Positions 1 through 8,765 of a stretch of DNA of 64,000 nucleotides are shown here, piece after piece (position 1 is the first letter of the stretch; every line of letters starts with the position of its first letter). The stretch is from Jaenimonas drosophilae (taxonomy: Eukaryota > Euglenozoa > Kinetoplastea > Trypanosomatida > Trypanosomatidae), in NCBI GenBank assembly GCA_030849065.1, contig JASAON010001650.1:62001-126000 (forward strand). Reading direction: 5' to 3'. A model generated the notes under the pieces. That model saw only the letters and a program-made list of their open reading frames with translations. It was not told where the DNA came from and ran no database searches. The position numbers were made by a program, and so were the translations under genes.

Positions 1-25
1 AGGCACGCACGGGGTGGAGAGCCCG

Positions 26-1105
26 TTAAGAGTGGAGGGCCATTGGAAGAAGCCGGACCACGTGGTCTGAGCCCTCGCTGATGATGTAGTACGCCGCGTT
101 GGGCATCTCACCGAATTGCTGCGTCGAGATGGGCGGTGGGGGGAGAAAGTGAAGGGCGTTTGTGGCCATCTGGAACTGCTGCCCGTTGGGGGAGGCAATC
201 TGACCATATGGTGGGGCCCCGACGGGGTTGAGCGCCACAGGCAGAGCAGGCGGCAGCAGCTGTGGGGTGAGTTGTTGGCTGGGCAGAAGATACTGCGATA
301 AGGGTGCGCCGTGGCTGGCGAGATCAATGTGGCCAATCTCTTCGAGCACCAGCTTGACATAGCGGTCCTTCGTGAGCGCCTTGGCGATGTGACCGTGAAG
401 ATCGGAGCAGGCAACCCCCCTTGGGCAGCTCCCTGTGAGGGCAAAGTCCCAACAGAGGATTGAGGTGGACATGTAGTTGCCGGTGCAGGTGATGAGGGAC
501 TTCTGTGACACCTCAGGCCCACCCACGAGCCAGCGACGGTACTCCACCTCGTAGAGTGTGCTTCCCGCCGTGACATCAATGTCCTCCGTCCTGAACTCAA
601 GGTACTGCAACGTGAAGCGCCGCTTTGCCAAGAGGGAGAGCAACTGGGCAAATCGCTCCGTTACATTGGCCTTCATGGTGCGGCAGAAGTACTGTCGTTG
701 AGGCAGCGCGTAGAGCTTCCGAAGATTGTTGAGGACCTCACGGTTGACGTGGATTTGGTGGCAGGTGCTGGGGTCCTTGTTTCGGATTTTGCCGGAGCAC
801 TTGCCAAAGCTGTGCATGAAGCAGATATCGAGCGAGGCGTTGTTGCGGTCGCTCAGCCACCCCGCGGTGGGTTCGATGTCATTGATGCCGATGGTGAGGA
901 TGGCTGCTTGGAGTGGGCTCTGGTTGACGGACTCCAGAAGCGGCCGAAATAGAATCTGAATGGAGGTCGGTGGATCGGTCAACACGTCGCGAGTAATGTA
1001 GCAATCGCAGCCGGGTGACACACCACGGCACAACTCCAAGTTGTGACAGGAGTTTGAAAAGACCATCGATTGCCCCTCTGCCACAGATTGCTGTGAGTGC
1101 ATCAT
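26..1105 (-). CDS. CCCH-type zinc finger protein, tandem copy A
   Basis: This 359-residue protein is probably a cytosolic RNA-binding regulator. CCCH fingers usually bind single-stranded RNA, and in kinetoplastids such proteins control mRNA stability and translation. Two Cys/His clusters are visible. C95, C103, C115 and H119 form an unusual CX7CX11CX3H finger. C218, C227, C233 and H237 form a canonical CX8CX5CX3H finger. The C-terminal third is rich in Pro, Gln and Leu and looks disordered. The start is an ATG-ATG pair, and the stop lies 26 bases from the left window edge. The next gene upstream (2260-3147) is a clear paralogue sharing both fingers and the linker between them, so the pair arose by tandem duplication. 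The RNA target cannot be read from the sequence. The family call is firm; the role is inferred. Confidence 0.85.
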   Translation of the reverse strand: MMHSQQSVAEGQSMVFSNSCHNLELCRGVSPGCDCYITRDVLTDPPTSIQILFRPLLESVNQSPLQAAILTIGINDIEPTAGWLSDRNNASLDICFMHSFGKCSGKIRNKDPSTCHQIHVNREVLNNLRKLYALPQRQYFCRTMKANVTERFAQLLSLLAKRRFTLQYLEFRTEDIDVTAGSTLYEVEYRRWLVGGPEVSQKSLITCTGNYMSTSILCWDFALTGSCPRGVACSDLHGHIAKALTKDRYVKLVLEEIGHIDLASHGAPLSQYLLPSQQLTPQLLPPALPVALNPVGAPPYGQIASPNGQQFQMATNALHFLPPPPISTQQFGEMPNAAYYIISEGSDHVVRLLPMALHS

Positions 1106-2259
1106 GGCGCTTTGTGTCTTTGTGTTGTGATGGAAAACGCTGTTGATCGTTTCCGTGAAAAACGCACGAAGGAAAACCTAAAAATAAAACGAAAAAATGG
1201 ATAACCTTGAATAGTTTTTTGTCATCAAACCAACCAAGAAGGAGCGAGGCATGATGTGGGTGGAGTACAGCAAGGATGCAGGAATACGAGGGAGAGTGAG
1301 TATATCGTGAGAGTAGTAAGTGGGGGTGGGACATGGTGTCGCAAATGAGTGAAGAAGATAGGCCACTCGTCAAGGGGAATCAAAAAAAAAAATCAGCACA
1401 ACGCTCACCGCAAAAAGATCCACTGGGGGAGGGGAAGGTTTCCGCTTCGTAGTAACATCACGTCAACGGTGCAGTAGGGTTTGCGACGGAACTGACATAT
1501 ACCAACCACTCATTGCTCTCGACGCACACTCAAAACTCACGAAGCGAAAGCAGCACACATGGGATATTTAACGCGCGCGGATGGCCTTGTGGGTTCATTC
1601 ATGTCTGGGAGTACGGACGGTGTTGGCACTTATGTATCTTTATTCAGCAGAGTGAAGAATGAGTGTGGGTAACACACGATGTCGGTGTGGGTGATAGAAG
1701 TGGGAGTGAGGTAGCAAAACTCAAACGTTCGAGGTGAGTGACAATCAAGAAAAGGGTTAGGGAGACTGTTTAACAATGTTGGAAGGACGTAATAAAGAAG
1801 CAAGAGGCACAGAAACATAGGGTAACCAAAAAAAACACACACAATGCTTCTCGTGTTGTGGTCGAATGCATCAAGAAGAAAGAGAGAATGGCGCAACGGT
1901 AGTGAACCGCTTTGCTGTGCTCGACTTTTGTGTGTGACTATCTTTTGTGGTCGTTGCAGTTGCCGACGTTTTTTTTCTTGTGTAGTTTGCACGTGTTGCG
2001 TGAAGAAGTGAAAAGTCCGACGGTGATTCGTGTGAGAAGCAGTCGAAAATCTCTGGTTATTTGTTACAGTGCGCTATAGATCACCAAGTAATGGGTGATG
2101 CCCAACTGGAAATGATGTTCATGTCTAGTGGGGGAGGGGGGGGCTCATTCATACCGAATCATCAATGCTCAGAAGAAAGAATAAAGTAAAAGAAAGATAA
2201 TCACAACAAAAAACACGCGCGCACATAAAGAAAATTAAGAAAACAAATTTGAGCCACCC
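1106..2259. other. Intergenic region between the two CCCH genes
   Basis: About 1.15 kb without a credible gene. It should hold the 3' UTR of the upstream CCCH gene (2260-3147) and the splice-acceptor region of the downstream one. A 120-codon minus-strand frame at 1630-1992 has low-complexity Leu/Phe/Ser-rich content and looks like translated pyrimidine-rich UTR. A-rich runs on the plus strand near 1381, 1828 and 1970 read as T-rich tracts in the transcribed direction. Confidence 0.6.
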
Positions 2260-3147
2260 TCACTGGCCAAGGAAATTGGCAGGGTGTTCGAATAAATGAC
2301 GTGAATCTGGTGTCTGGCCAACCAGTTGCACAGGTATCATCCACGGAGCAGGCTGAACCGAATCTTCCCTTATAACAGGTTTCATGGTGGTATATCCACC
2401 AGGTAGGGGCAGCACCGATGATGCGGCGAGCTGCGTCGATCCAGGGACGGCAACTGTGTCCAACGTGAGGCTTGTGGCCGAGGAGTTGTAAACGGCATCG
2501 CAGAGCTCCTGGAGAGCCTTTGACAGTACAGGATCGCGCACCTGCGCGCTCTTTGGGTTGGCATGGATGAAAGGGCAGTCTGAGCCGTTGAGGCAGGCGC
2601 CTGTGCAGGCGAATTGGTGGCATTGCTGAACTGGGGTGATGGAGCTGGAGGAGGGGTGGTCTGTGGAGAAGAGCCAACGCCGGTAAGCACCTTCGTATTG
2701 CCATAGCCCGGCAGAAGGAAAGGCATCGTGCACGCGGTACTTGAGGTACTGGACCTTTACTTCCTTCTTGGCCTTGTTGTAGAGTTGTTGGCGTAGGTCT
2801 GGGCCAAGATGTGCCTTGATGGTGCGGGTGAAGTACCGGCGGGTGGGGTTGGAGTAGTGCCGTCGGAGTGAGTTGAGGACATCGCGGTTAATGTGTATCT
2901 GAAAGCAGGTGCGCGGATTCAGGTTACAACGGCCACAACACTTGCCGAAGCTGTGCATGAAGCAAATCGTTAGAAGCGGTTTTCCTTCACGGTTGAGCCA
3001 CCCTTCCGTCGGCTCCACGCAGTCCTCAGTGATGGCGTATATGGTGTCTTCGCAAGAGAGGAAGTTGGGGGGAGTGGAGTCTGTTGCCACAATGACCACC
3101 GTGGTAGGTGGCTCCGTGGCAACGTCGCGAGACACAAATGGGAGCAT
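2260..3147 (-). CDS. CCCH-type zinc finger protein, tandem copy B
   Basis: Paralogue of the CCCH protein at 26-1105 and probably also an RNA-binding post-transcriptional regulator. From the ATG at 3147 it has 295 residues. The frame can be extended to 3171 only through a TTG codon, and a T-rich tract followed by AG lies just upstream of the ATG, so I use 3147. The first finger is C62, C70, C81, H85 (CX7CX10CX3H) and the second is C176, C185, C191, H195 (CX8CX5CX3H). The region around the first finger is very similar in both copies. The C-terminal tails differ in length and sequence, so targets or partners may have diverged. Family assignment is firm; the function is inferred. Confidence 0.85.
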   Translation of the reverse strand: MLPFVSRDVATEPPTTVVIVATDSTPPNFLSCEDTIYAITEDCVEPTEGWLNREGKPLLTICFMHSFGKCCGRCNLNPRTCFQIHINRDVLNSLRRHYSNPTRRYFTRTIKAHLGPDLRQQLYNKAKKEVKVQYLKYRVHDAFPSAGLWQYEGAYRRWLFSTDHPSSSSITPVQQCHQFACTGACLNGSDCPFIHANPKSAQVRDPVLSKALQELCDAVYNSSATSLTLDTVAVPGSTQLAASSVLPLPGGYTTMKPVIREDSVQPAPWMIPVQLVGQTPDSRHLFEHPANFLGQ

Positions 3148-3157
3148 CTCCGCGGCT

Positions 3158-3159
3158 CT
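3158..3159 (-). promoter_or_regulatory. Predicted trans-splice acceptor AG for CCCH copy B
   Basis: On the minus strand an uninterrupted T run (about 3179-3189) is followed by AG about 10 bases before the ATG at 3147. This is the expected arrangement for spliced-leader addition and supports that start. A second AG lies two bases further on. Confidence 0.5.
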
Positions 3160-3189
3160 TTGTTGGTCCAAGCGGCAAAAAAAAAAACG

Positions 3190-3591
3190 GGAATCTCTGT
3201 GAGAGATGACCGAGAGAGATGGGTGAAGTGTGGGGTCTCACGATGGGAAGGGTGAAAAGAGAATGGAGGTGGTCTTCGTTTGCTAGATGTTCTGGCGGCG
3301 AGGAGTATCTCGAGAACGAAGCTGAAGCAGAGTTAAGACAGGGAAGGAGAGAGAAGGCATGAATGGGTGTTGTAATAGGCATGGATACGCCACTATTGTT
3401 GTTGTGTGACGCTCAGAGACCGACGTTTGAACGTTGGGCAGCTTGTCAGACCACCACTTTGATCACAAATATCCCCGACAGGATAGGGAGGGCATCACTG
3501 TCCTCCTACTTCTTATCTCCACGAGTCTAAGGCCGCAACAATCGCGTCGGGGGCGGGTATGGGTGGTGACTGAGTGATCATCAGGGCCGCT
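3190..3591. other. Intergenic region between CCCH copy B and SEC13
   Basis: About 400 bases between two minus-strand genes, presumably the SEC13 3' UTR and the upstream side of the CCCH acceptor. The part around 3190-3370 is CT-rich on the minus strand. I see no RNA gene or further coding sequence. Confidence 0.55.
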
Positions 3592-4623
3592 TCACTTGTA
3601 CTCCGCAAGAGGAATCTTGCTCCACGGCTCCGAAAAGTCCACGCCCTCCTTCACCACAAAGACCTGAGAGTCGGCGGTGGTGGCAACCAAGAGCTCGCCT
3701 GATGGGGCCCATGAGAGGCGCCACACAGGCTCATCAAAGTGCACCACGCTGCAATCCCATGCTGTCTGCGGAGACGCGCTGCCCTCCATCTCCTTCGCCA
3801 GCTGGTCCCAGTACTTGCGATAGAGGGTGATTCTCTTGTCTTGGCCGCAGGAGGCCAAGAGGAGGTAGCGTGAGGCATTGGAGGCTGGGCAGAAGGTCAC
3901 ATCCCGGACCCATCCATTGTTGGCGTCCAGCACCTGCAGCAGCTCAAAGGGCTGCATCGAGCCATCCTGGCATGTGGCTGCCCACAGTCGCACCTGACCG
4001 TCACAACCACCTGAGGCAAGCACCATCATGTTGGCATGGCTCTTCTTGAAGGGGGCAAAGGACACACTCGAGGCGCCCATGGCGTGTGCAATGTGATTGC
4101 TGTTGTTGCTTAGCTTGATACTCTCATGCCATCCACCACAGTAGGGGGTCACTGCCACCGTGCCATCGCTGCTTGCTGTGGCGAGGATGGGGCCAAACTC
4201 ATCCGGTGCCCACGCGACGGCATTCACACTCGCCTCGTGAATGTTGATGACGTGCACCGGCCGCCAGTTGCCACTATCCGGGGGTGACTCCTTCCAAATG
4301 ATGGCGTGTTGATCAAAGCTGGCTGAGGCCAGAATGTTGCCGAAGCGCGGGTGTGCCCACGCAACCATCCACACCGGGCCATCATGGCCATTCAGGGTGC
4401 TGATGCGGTGAAGTGGTACACCGGCACGGCAGCTGTAGATGCCAATGCTTCGGTCGGAGCTGGCAGTGGCGAGCACGTTTCCGTAGTAGTTGAACTGCGT
4501 GTCATGAATGAGATCGGTGTGCTCCTGAGGCTGCTGCTGCTGCTGCTGAGGCTGAGGCTGAGACGGAGCGAGGCGAGCCATGGGCGAAGACTTGAACCGG
4601 CTATTTGGATGAGGAGCGAACAT
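3592..4623 (-). CDS. SEC13: SEC13, COPII coat and nuclear pore WD40 protein
   Basis: SEC13 is a small WD40 propeller that pairs with SEC31 in the outer COPII coat on ER exit sites. It also serves in the outer ring of the nuclear pore. The protein has 343 residues from the ATG at 4623; the frame reaches 4629 only through a GTG. The N-terminus carries a Pro/Gln-rich stretch that is additional to yeast and human SEC13. Blades then follow in SEC13 order: the HDTQFNYYGN opening, the GHDGPVW segment, the HEASVNAVAWAP segment, and a final WRLSWAPSGELL blade. A minus-strand CT-rich tract ends in AG at 4654-4655, 31 bases before the ATG. SEH1 is the nearest alternative, but the blade sequences fit SEC13 better. 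Confidence 0.93.
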   Translation of the reverse strand: MFAPHPNSRFKSSPMARLAPSQPQPQQQQQQPQEHTDLIHDTQFNYYGNVLATASSDRSIGIYSCRAGVPLHRISTLNGHDGPVWMVAWAHPRFGNILASASFDQHAIIWKESPPDSGNWRPVHVINIHEASVNAVAWAPDEFGPILATASSDGTVAVTPYCGGWHESIKLSNNSNHIAHAMGASSVSFAPFKKSHANMMVLASGGCDGQVRLWAATCQDGSMQPFELLQVLDANNGWVRDVTFCPASNASRYLLLASCGQDKRITLYRKYWDQLAKEMEGSASPQTAWDCSVVHFDEPVWRLSWAPSGELLVATTADSQVFVVKEGVDFSEPWSKIPLAEYK

Positions 4624-4653
4624 CTTCACCGGATATGTTCTGTTAGATTAGCA

Positions 4654-4655
4654 CT
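4654..4655 (-). promoter_or_regulatory. Predicted trans-splice acceptor AG for SEC13
   Basis: A CT-repeat tract on the minus strand (about 4661-4680) runs into TTTAG, placing the AG 31 bases upstream of the SEC13 ATG. Confidence 0.6.
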
Positions 4656-4810
4656 AAACACACAGAGAGAGAGAGAAAGGAGGAGAGATGGTGTAGTACG
4701 AGTGTGTTCATGAGATTACTCTTGTGCACCCAGCAACCACAATGTGGTACAAGAAAAGCGTCAGGGGGGAGAACTGGTATCCTCAGGGCGATTGTGTTGT
4801 TGGGACGGTG

Positions 4811-5743
4811 TCAATCCTGACCCTTCGAGACCGCCTCGTCTGGGGTCATGGCAAGCTGACGGAGTGTAGCGAGCTCATACAGACTAAGCGAGACGTGTTG
4901 CTGGCGGAGTTCTTCACGATGGACCATTTCTTGTGTCATATCCACCACATTATGAAGGAGCTTTTCATAGGAGTCCAACGTCTCCATAGTGGGACTACGT
5001 GCACGCCTCTGTGATTTCTTGCGCAGCAGAACAGGAACACTCCATTCACGGCACCTGAAGGGAAGGGGGCAGTCACCAACCACTTCTGTGGTGCACGGCG
5101 AAGGCTCCCCATCATCCTTAATCATCATGTGAATGGTAGGGATGCAGGGAATCCTACCGCCAAGTGCAGCACGCTTCCGTAGCCAGTAGAGCCGCATCTC
5201 ATCAACCACTGAGGCATCCAGCCGTGCCACAGAGGATGAGCCGCTGATTGTCAGTGCTTCAGGAGGTTGCTGTGGGTTATTCAGTGCCTCCAGCTCAAGC
5301 AGTGTGATCACCGTCTCCAACTGTGTGGCAAGGCCCTTTGTTGCAGCAGCCTCATCACTCATACTGACACGTGACTGTCGCGTCAACATGTGCCTGATCC
5401 ACTCCAGATCATGTGCATCCACGGCATACCGAAGTGCGACCTTCTCTGAGCTGCCACCACCTGATGAGCTATTCCCCAAGAAGTGTGTGGGAAGGGTGAA
5501 GGGCGCGACATCACTGAGTCCATCAACCCACTCCGAGCGTAGACGCACGCCCGGTCGGGCAATCGCAACGGCGGCGGTGCTGCACCCACCGCCTGGTGCA
5601 GGGGTGAAGGTGGGCGAGGCACCAGTCATTAAGGTGGGCGTCTGCCGAGCAAAGGGGGAGGCGTACATGGGGCTGAAGCACTGCTCTGCGTTCAGCTGCA
5701 GGAGCGAAAGCTCCTGGCTCGAGAGAAGTTTCGGCTGGCTCAT
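4811..5743 (-). CDS. Hypothetical protein, 310 aa
   Basis: I do not recognise this protein. It has 310 residues and starts at an ATG (5743) 16 bases after a clear pyrimidine tract and AG. The first 90 residues are rich in Ser, Thr, Pro and Gly and are probably disordered. The middle (about 100-190) looks helical and contains a segment on ordering and orientation typical of short helical pairs. Near residue 215 there is a patch of Cys residues without a recognisable zinc-binding spacing. The C-terminus is rich in Glu, Gln and Leu and probably helical. There is no signal peptide or membrane segment. It sits between SEC13 and the syntaxin gene, which says nothing reliable about function in this type of genome. 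Confidence 0.75.
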   Translation of the reverse strand: MSQPKLLSSQELSLLQLNAEQCFSPMYASPFARQTPTLMTGASPTFTPAPGGGCSTAAVAIARPGVRLRSEWVDGLSDVAPFTLPTHFLGNSSSGGGSSEKVALRYAVDAHDLEWIRHMLTRQSRVSMSDEAAATKGLATQLETVITLLELEALNNPQQPPEALTISGSSSVARLDASVVDEMRLYWLRKRAALGGRIPCIPTIHMMIKDDGEPSPCTTEVVGDCPLPFRCREWSVPVLLRKKSQRRARSPTMETLDSYEKLLHNVVDMTQEMVHREELRQQHVSLSLYELATLRQLAMTPDEAVSKGQD

Positions 5744-5758
5744 CCCTCCCTACACCTA

Positions 5759-5760
5759 CT
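5759..5760 (-). promoter_or_regulatory. Predicted trans-splice acceptor AG for the 310-aa protein
   Basis: A minus-strand T tract (5761-5769 on the complementary A run) is followed immediately by AG, 16 bases before the ATG at 5743. Confidence 0.55.
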
Positions 5761-5942
5761 AAAAAAAAGAATCACAAACGTTTGAAACAAGAAGCCAAAG
5801 AGGAGAGTACATTGTCGTGATTGGGCACTGGTTGTTGGCATCCCTTCATCCACGTCAGGTTCAATACTTCCAGTTGAGTTGTGCTCATGATGAAGCGGCA
5901 GAATAAGAAAGAACAACAGGACAGCACGAGTGCTTCTCTTCT

Positions 5943-6848
5943 TCATCGCACCACCACAAAGCCAAAGAAGAGCAAAAACATGAAGAGCACGAAAAAGATC
6001 TTCAGGATTAATCCTCTGTTGGTGCTGAGATTGGCAAAATAACGCATCAGCTCATTGCTTCCCGCGTTGACGTGGCGCAGTGCGGTGTCCACGTTGCTAT
6101 CAATGCGTAGAACCAACTCATCCTGCTCATGCACCAGCCGTGTGAAGTCGTTGAAGAGAACGCCAACTTCCTCAATCGCACCTTCAAGGTCCTGCGCCAC
6201 ATCCGCCCGCAGCCCATAGTAGTGCGTATTAGAAGATGAGGTAATGAGCTGCTGCTGCTGTTGGAGCTGCTCCTGATCGTGGAAGAGGGCGCTTTCAAAG
6301 GTTTGCGGGCGATCACCGGAGGTGAACAAGTGACGTCGGCTTGCGTTGTTCTTCATACTTTGAGATTGAAGTTGTAAGGTGGAGCGAAAGTCTTGTCCCG
6401 TGCGGGCGAGGCGATTCTTCAGAGAGTCAACCACGGCATTTCCATGTTGTACCGTGGATGAGGTTCCGCTGTCTCTGCCCCAAGGACGGCGCTCAGTCTG
6501 GCCCGACTGTGACTGCAGCGCACGTTGCTTGAGGAGCTCCAGGGTTTCCAGGTCTCCATGAAGACGTTGAAGGGTGGACTTGATCATTTGTGTGAGGCCA
6601 CCCACCTCGGATGATTGATCGTCAAAGACATTCTGCCGCTTGAGGAGCTGCGTGAGGCGGAGGATGGTGTCCGAGGCTCCGCTGATGTCTTTTGCAAAGG
6701 CCTTGGCAAAGCGGTTGAAGGTTTGCACCTCGGTTGTACTGTGAAGGCCAGACCTGGTGGGTTGTGGCGTTGCTGCAGCATCCTTGGCACTCTTGGCTAC
6801 ATCAAAGATGGTGTAGAGCTCATTGGAGCGGTTTCGCTCAAGTACCAT
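5943..6848 (-). CDS. STX5: Syntaxin 5-like Qa-SNARE
   Basis: A Golgi/ER-Golgi Qa-SNARE related to syntaxin 5 and yeast Sed5, which drives fusion of COPII and intra-Golgi vesicles. The ATG at 6848 gives 301 residues; the longer frame to 6887 starts at TTG. Residues 1-130 form the expected N-terminal helical region. Residues about 220-277 are the SNARE motif, with the zero-layer Gln at Q242 inside HEQDELVLRID. Residues about 279-300 form a C-terminal membrane anchor rich in Phe and Leu, with almost nothing beyond it. A Gln repeat (about 194-201) lies in the linker before the SNARE motif. Syntaxin 5 is the best match within the Qa group; other Qa-SNAREs are less likely. Confidence 0.88.
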   Translation of the reverse strand: MVLERNRSNELYTIFDVAKSAKDAAATPQPTRSGLHSTTEVQTFNRFAKAFAKDISGASDTILRLTQLLKRQNVFDDQSSEVGGLTQMIKSTLQRLHGDLETLELLKQRALQSQSGQTERRPWGRDSGTSSTVQHGNAVVDSLKNRLARTGQDFRSTLQLQSQSMKNNASRRHLFTSGDRPQTFESALFHDQEQLQQQQQLITSSSNTHYYGLRADVAQDLEGAIEEVGVLFNDFTRLVHEQDELVLRIDSNVDTALRHVNAGSNELMRYFANLSTNRGLILKIFFVLFMFLLFFGFVVVR

Positions 6849-7042
6849 GGGCCTTTGGTCTGCTATGAGAATTCTGCTCAGGCTCAAATAGACAGGAATG
6901 AAAGTAGGGCATGCATGAACACTTCGTGAATTTCATGCATCGAAGTTGTAAGCGCATCAGTGCACATCACAGAAATTTGTTGTTGCTTGTTGTTGTTGTT
7001 GTTGTGTGAACGCGAGCAGCAGGCTTCTTCCGCACAAACAGC

Positions 7043-7390
7043 CTACATATCGTCATCATCATCGGAATCGCTGGAGCTGTCATTCCTCCCGCGCTTTCGT
7101 GATGCTCCGGCGGCACCCCGACCTTCACCACCTGGGCTGAAGGGAGCCACCCACAACCGGATGGCATTTTCTGCGGACGAACGGGCAAAGAGACAGCGCG
7201 TTGAAGTTGATTGCGTACCTCCCAGCGTACTCTGCCGAAGTGAAGGTTGCAGAAATGCGAGGATCTCTCCTGAATTCTGCGCAGCAATCATGTCATAGGT
7301 CGGTCCTTCGCCGCATCGAACAAGGGTTCCTCGTGTTGGCCGCACTCCACGAAGAAGATCTGCAGAAAGCTGTGGCGACGTTGCCGTCAT
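7043..7390 (-). CDS. Small hypothetical protein with acidic C-terminal tail
   Basis: I do not recognise this 115-residue protein. It starts at an ATG (7390). The body is a short folded-looking region with Cys26 and several hydrophobic stretches. A Gly-rich linker and a basic patch (RKRGRN, about 98-103) follow, and the tail is a run of Ser and Asp ending in Met. A basic patch next to an acidic Ser/Asp tail is common in nuclear or nucleolar proteins and in casein kinase 2 substrates, so a nuclear role is possible. It sits between the syntaxin gene and the next gene with short spacers on both sides. No membrane segment is visible. Its clean start, compact spacing and biased but non-repetitive body argue for a real gene. 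Confidence 0.6.
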   Translation of the reverse strand: MTATSPQLSADLLRGVRPTRGTLVRCGEGPTYDMIAAQNSGEILAFLQPSLRQSTLGGTQSTSTRCLFARSSAENAIRLWVAPFSPGGEGRGAAGASRKRGRNDSSSDSDDDDDM

Positions 7391-7579
7391 TTCCTATATA
7401 GACGCCTACCTATGCAAGTGCTGGAACGCTTGGGGAGGTCGTGTTAAACAGATGTGGTGAAAGAAGTGATGGAGATCATCTACGCGCATTATGGCCAATA
7501 GCACATACAAAGGCATCAGCATCAATATTTTTGTGTGTGTGTGGAGCTCACCATTTGGTTGAGCTTCGTAGTTTACATG

Positions 7580-8590
7580 CTAGCCAGGAAGGTTTGCCAC
7601 ACGTGATTCAACCCTTTCATTGACGAAGTTGGACCGCTTGCTGGCGAGGTACGAACGAATCTCTGTGCCCTGAATCATTCGGAAGCAATCGCGCTGCTCG
7701 AAGAGAATATTTGTTCGGTAGGATGCTTCATCTGCAAGGAGGGGCCCAACAGCGGTTGCATTCAGCGCTGCTTGAACCACACGAAGACCCCGCTGCCGCA
7801 CGTAGGCTTCGCGATATGCGTCAACAAACTTCTCGGCAATGATGCCAGCATAGAGGCGTTCCGTCTTTTCGATTTCAAAGCGCTCCTGAATCTCCAGCTG
7901 CTCGTACAAGAAGCGCTGGTAGCGAAGTCGCTGTTGGTGCTCAAAGCGCCGGATTTCTTCCGTCTTCTTGCCCGCTGCGAAGTCACGACGGAACTGCTCC
8001 TCACGCTGCACCTGCAGGCGGTAACTCCGCAGCCAGTCTGGGGCCTCGGACACCTCAATGATGGTGCGTTCGTTGGGTTCATGATTGTAGGTTGTGTGCC
8101 GGCGACACAACAATTCTTCCACTATACACGCCTCAATCAGCATCGAGTAGTAGTCAAAGATGAGTACGCTCCTCGCAACACTTTCTGCATCCACGGTATT
8201 CAGCGTGTTGACGAAGTGAAGATCGGGGATCACGGCACTGAGAACGTCGGCATAGCCTCGGGCGATGAAGGTCACCTCCTCCGCCTCCTGTTGCACAAGC
8301 TGGGCCCTGCACCGTTGTTCAAAGGTGAAGACTTCCTGCCGCAGATCTCGGTGATGGGCAGACTCAACCACCTCAAAGGAGTCATAGAAGCATTGGAAAT
8401 ACCGACGTGATCCGCTCTCGATGTTTGGTGGGTCCACCACCTCAACGGGCTCCCTATGTGGCTCCGATTGAATCGTCGTGGCAGGAGCTCTGCTCGTGAC
8501 TTGTTGGTACTCTAGCTTTCTGACCGCATCAAGACGCTCCTTGAAGATGTTGTAGCGTTGAACAATCTCCGATTGTCGCCTTTCCGCCAT
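7580..8590 (-). CDS. Hypothetical coiled-coil protein, 336 aa
   Basis: I do not recognise this family. The 336-residue protein starts at an ATG (8590). It is rich in Glu, Arg, Gln and aromatic residues. Long helical segments with heptad-like spacing occur near residues 1-40, 85-115 and 190-260; the last is a dense run of charged residues interrupted by Tyr and Phe. There is no signal peptide or membrane segment. The composition is typical of kinetoplastid cytoskeletal or flagellar proteins, but that is only an inference. The next gene upstream is a large WD40 protein of a kind often found in axonemes, which makes a flagellar role plausible without showing it. Confidence 0.75.
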   Translation of the reverse strand: MAERRQSEIVQRYNIFKERLDAVRKLEYQQVTSRAPATTIQSEPHREPVEVVDPPNIESGSRRYFQCFYDSFEVVESAHHRDLRQEVFTFEQRCRAQLVQQEAEEVTFIARGYADVLSAVIPDLHFVNTLNTVDAESVARSVLIFDYYSMLIEACIVEELLCRRHTTYNHEPNERTIIEVSEAPDWLRSYRLQVQREEQFRRDFAAGKKTEEIRRFEHQQRLRYQRFLYEQLEIQERFEIEKTERLYAGIIAEKFVDAYREAYVRQRGLRVVQAALNATAVGPLLADEASYRTNILFEQRDCFRMIQGTEIRSYLASKRSNFVNERVESRVANLPG

Positions 8591-8765
8591 CTTCTTCCTA
8601 ATACCTAAGAGCTAGTCACATCGATGAACAACAAAGAAGAGAAGTAGTGTTGTGTTTGTGTGTGTGTGGCTGTACCACTTAGAGGTAATTGTGTTCTGAT
8701 GGAAGCCGTTGAAAATTCTTGGTGATTGACCATGGACTACATGAGGAGCCATGCAGGAGCAGCGG

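Noticed and set aside
1630..1992. 120-codon minus frame in the CCCH spacer
   Set aside because: Composition is typical of translated pyrimidine-rich UTR (Leu, Phe, Ser, Thr); no domain.
5740..5946. 68-codon minus frame with signal-peptide-like N-terminus between the 310-residue protein and the syntaxin gene
   Set aside because: It overlaps both neighbours by 4 bases and runs through the pyrimidine tract and AG serving the downstream gene. It has no recognised domain.
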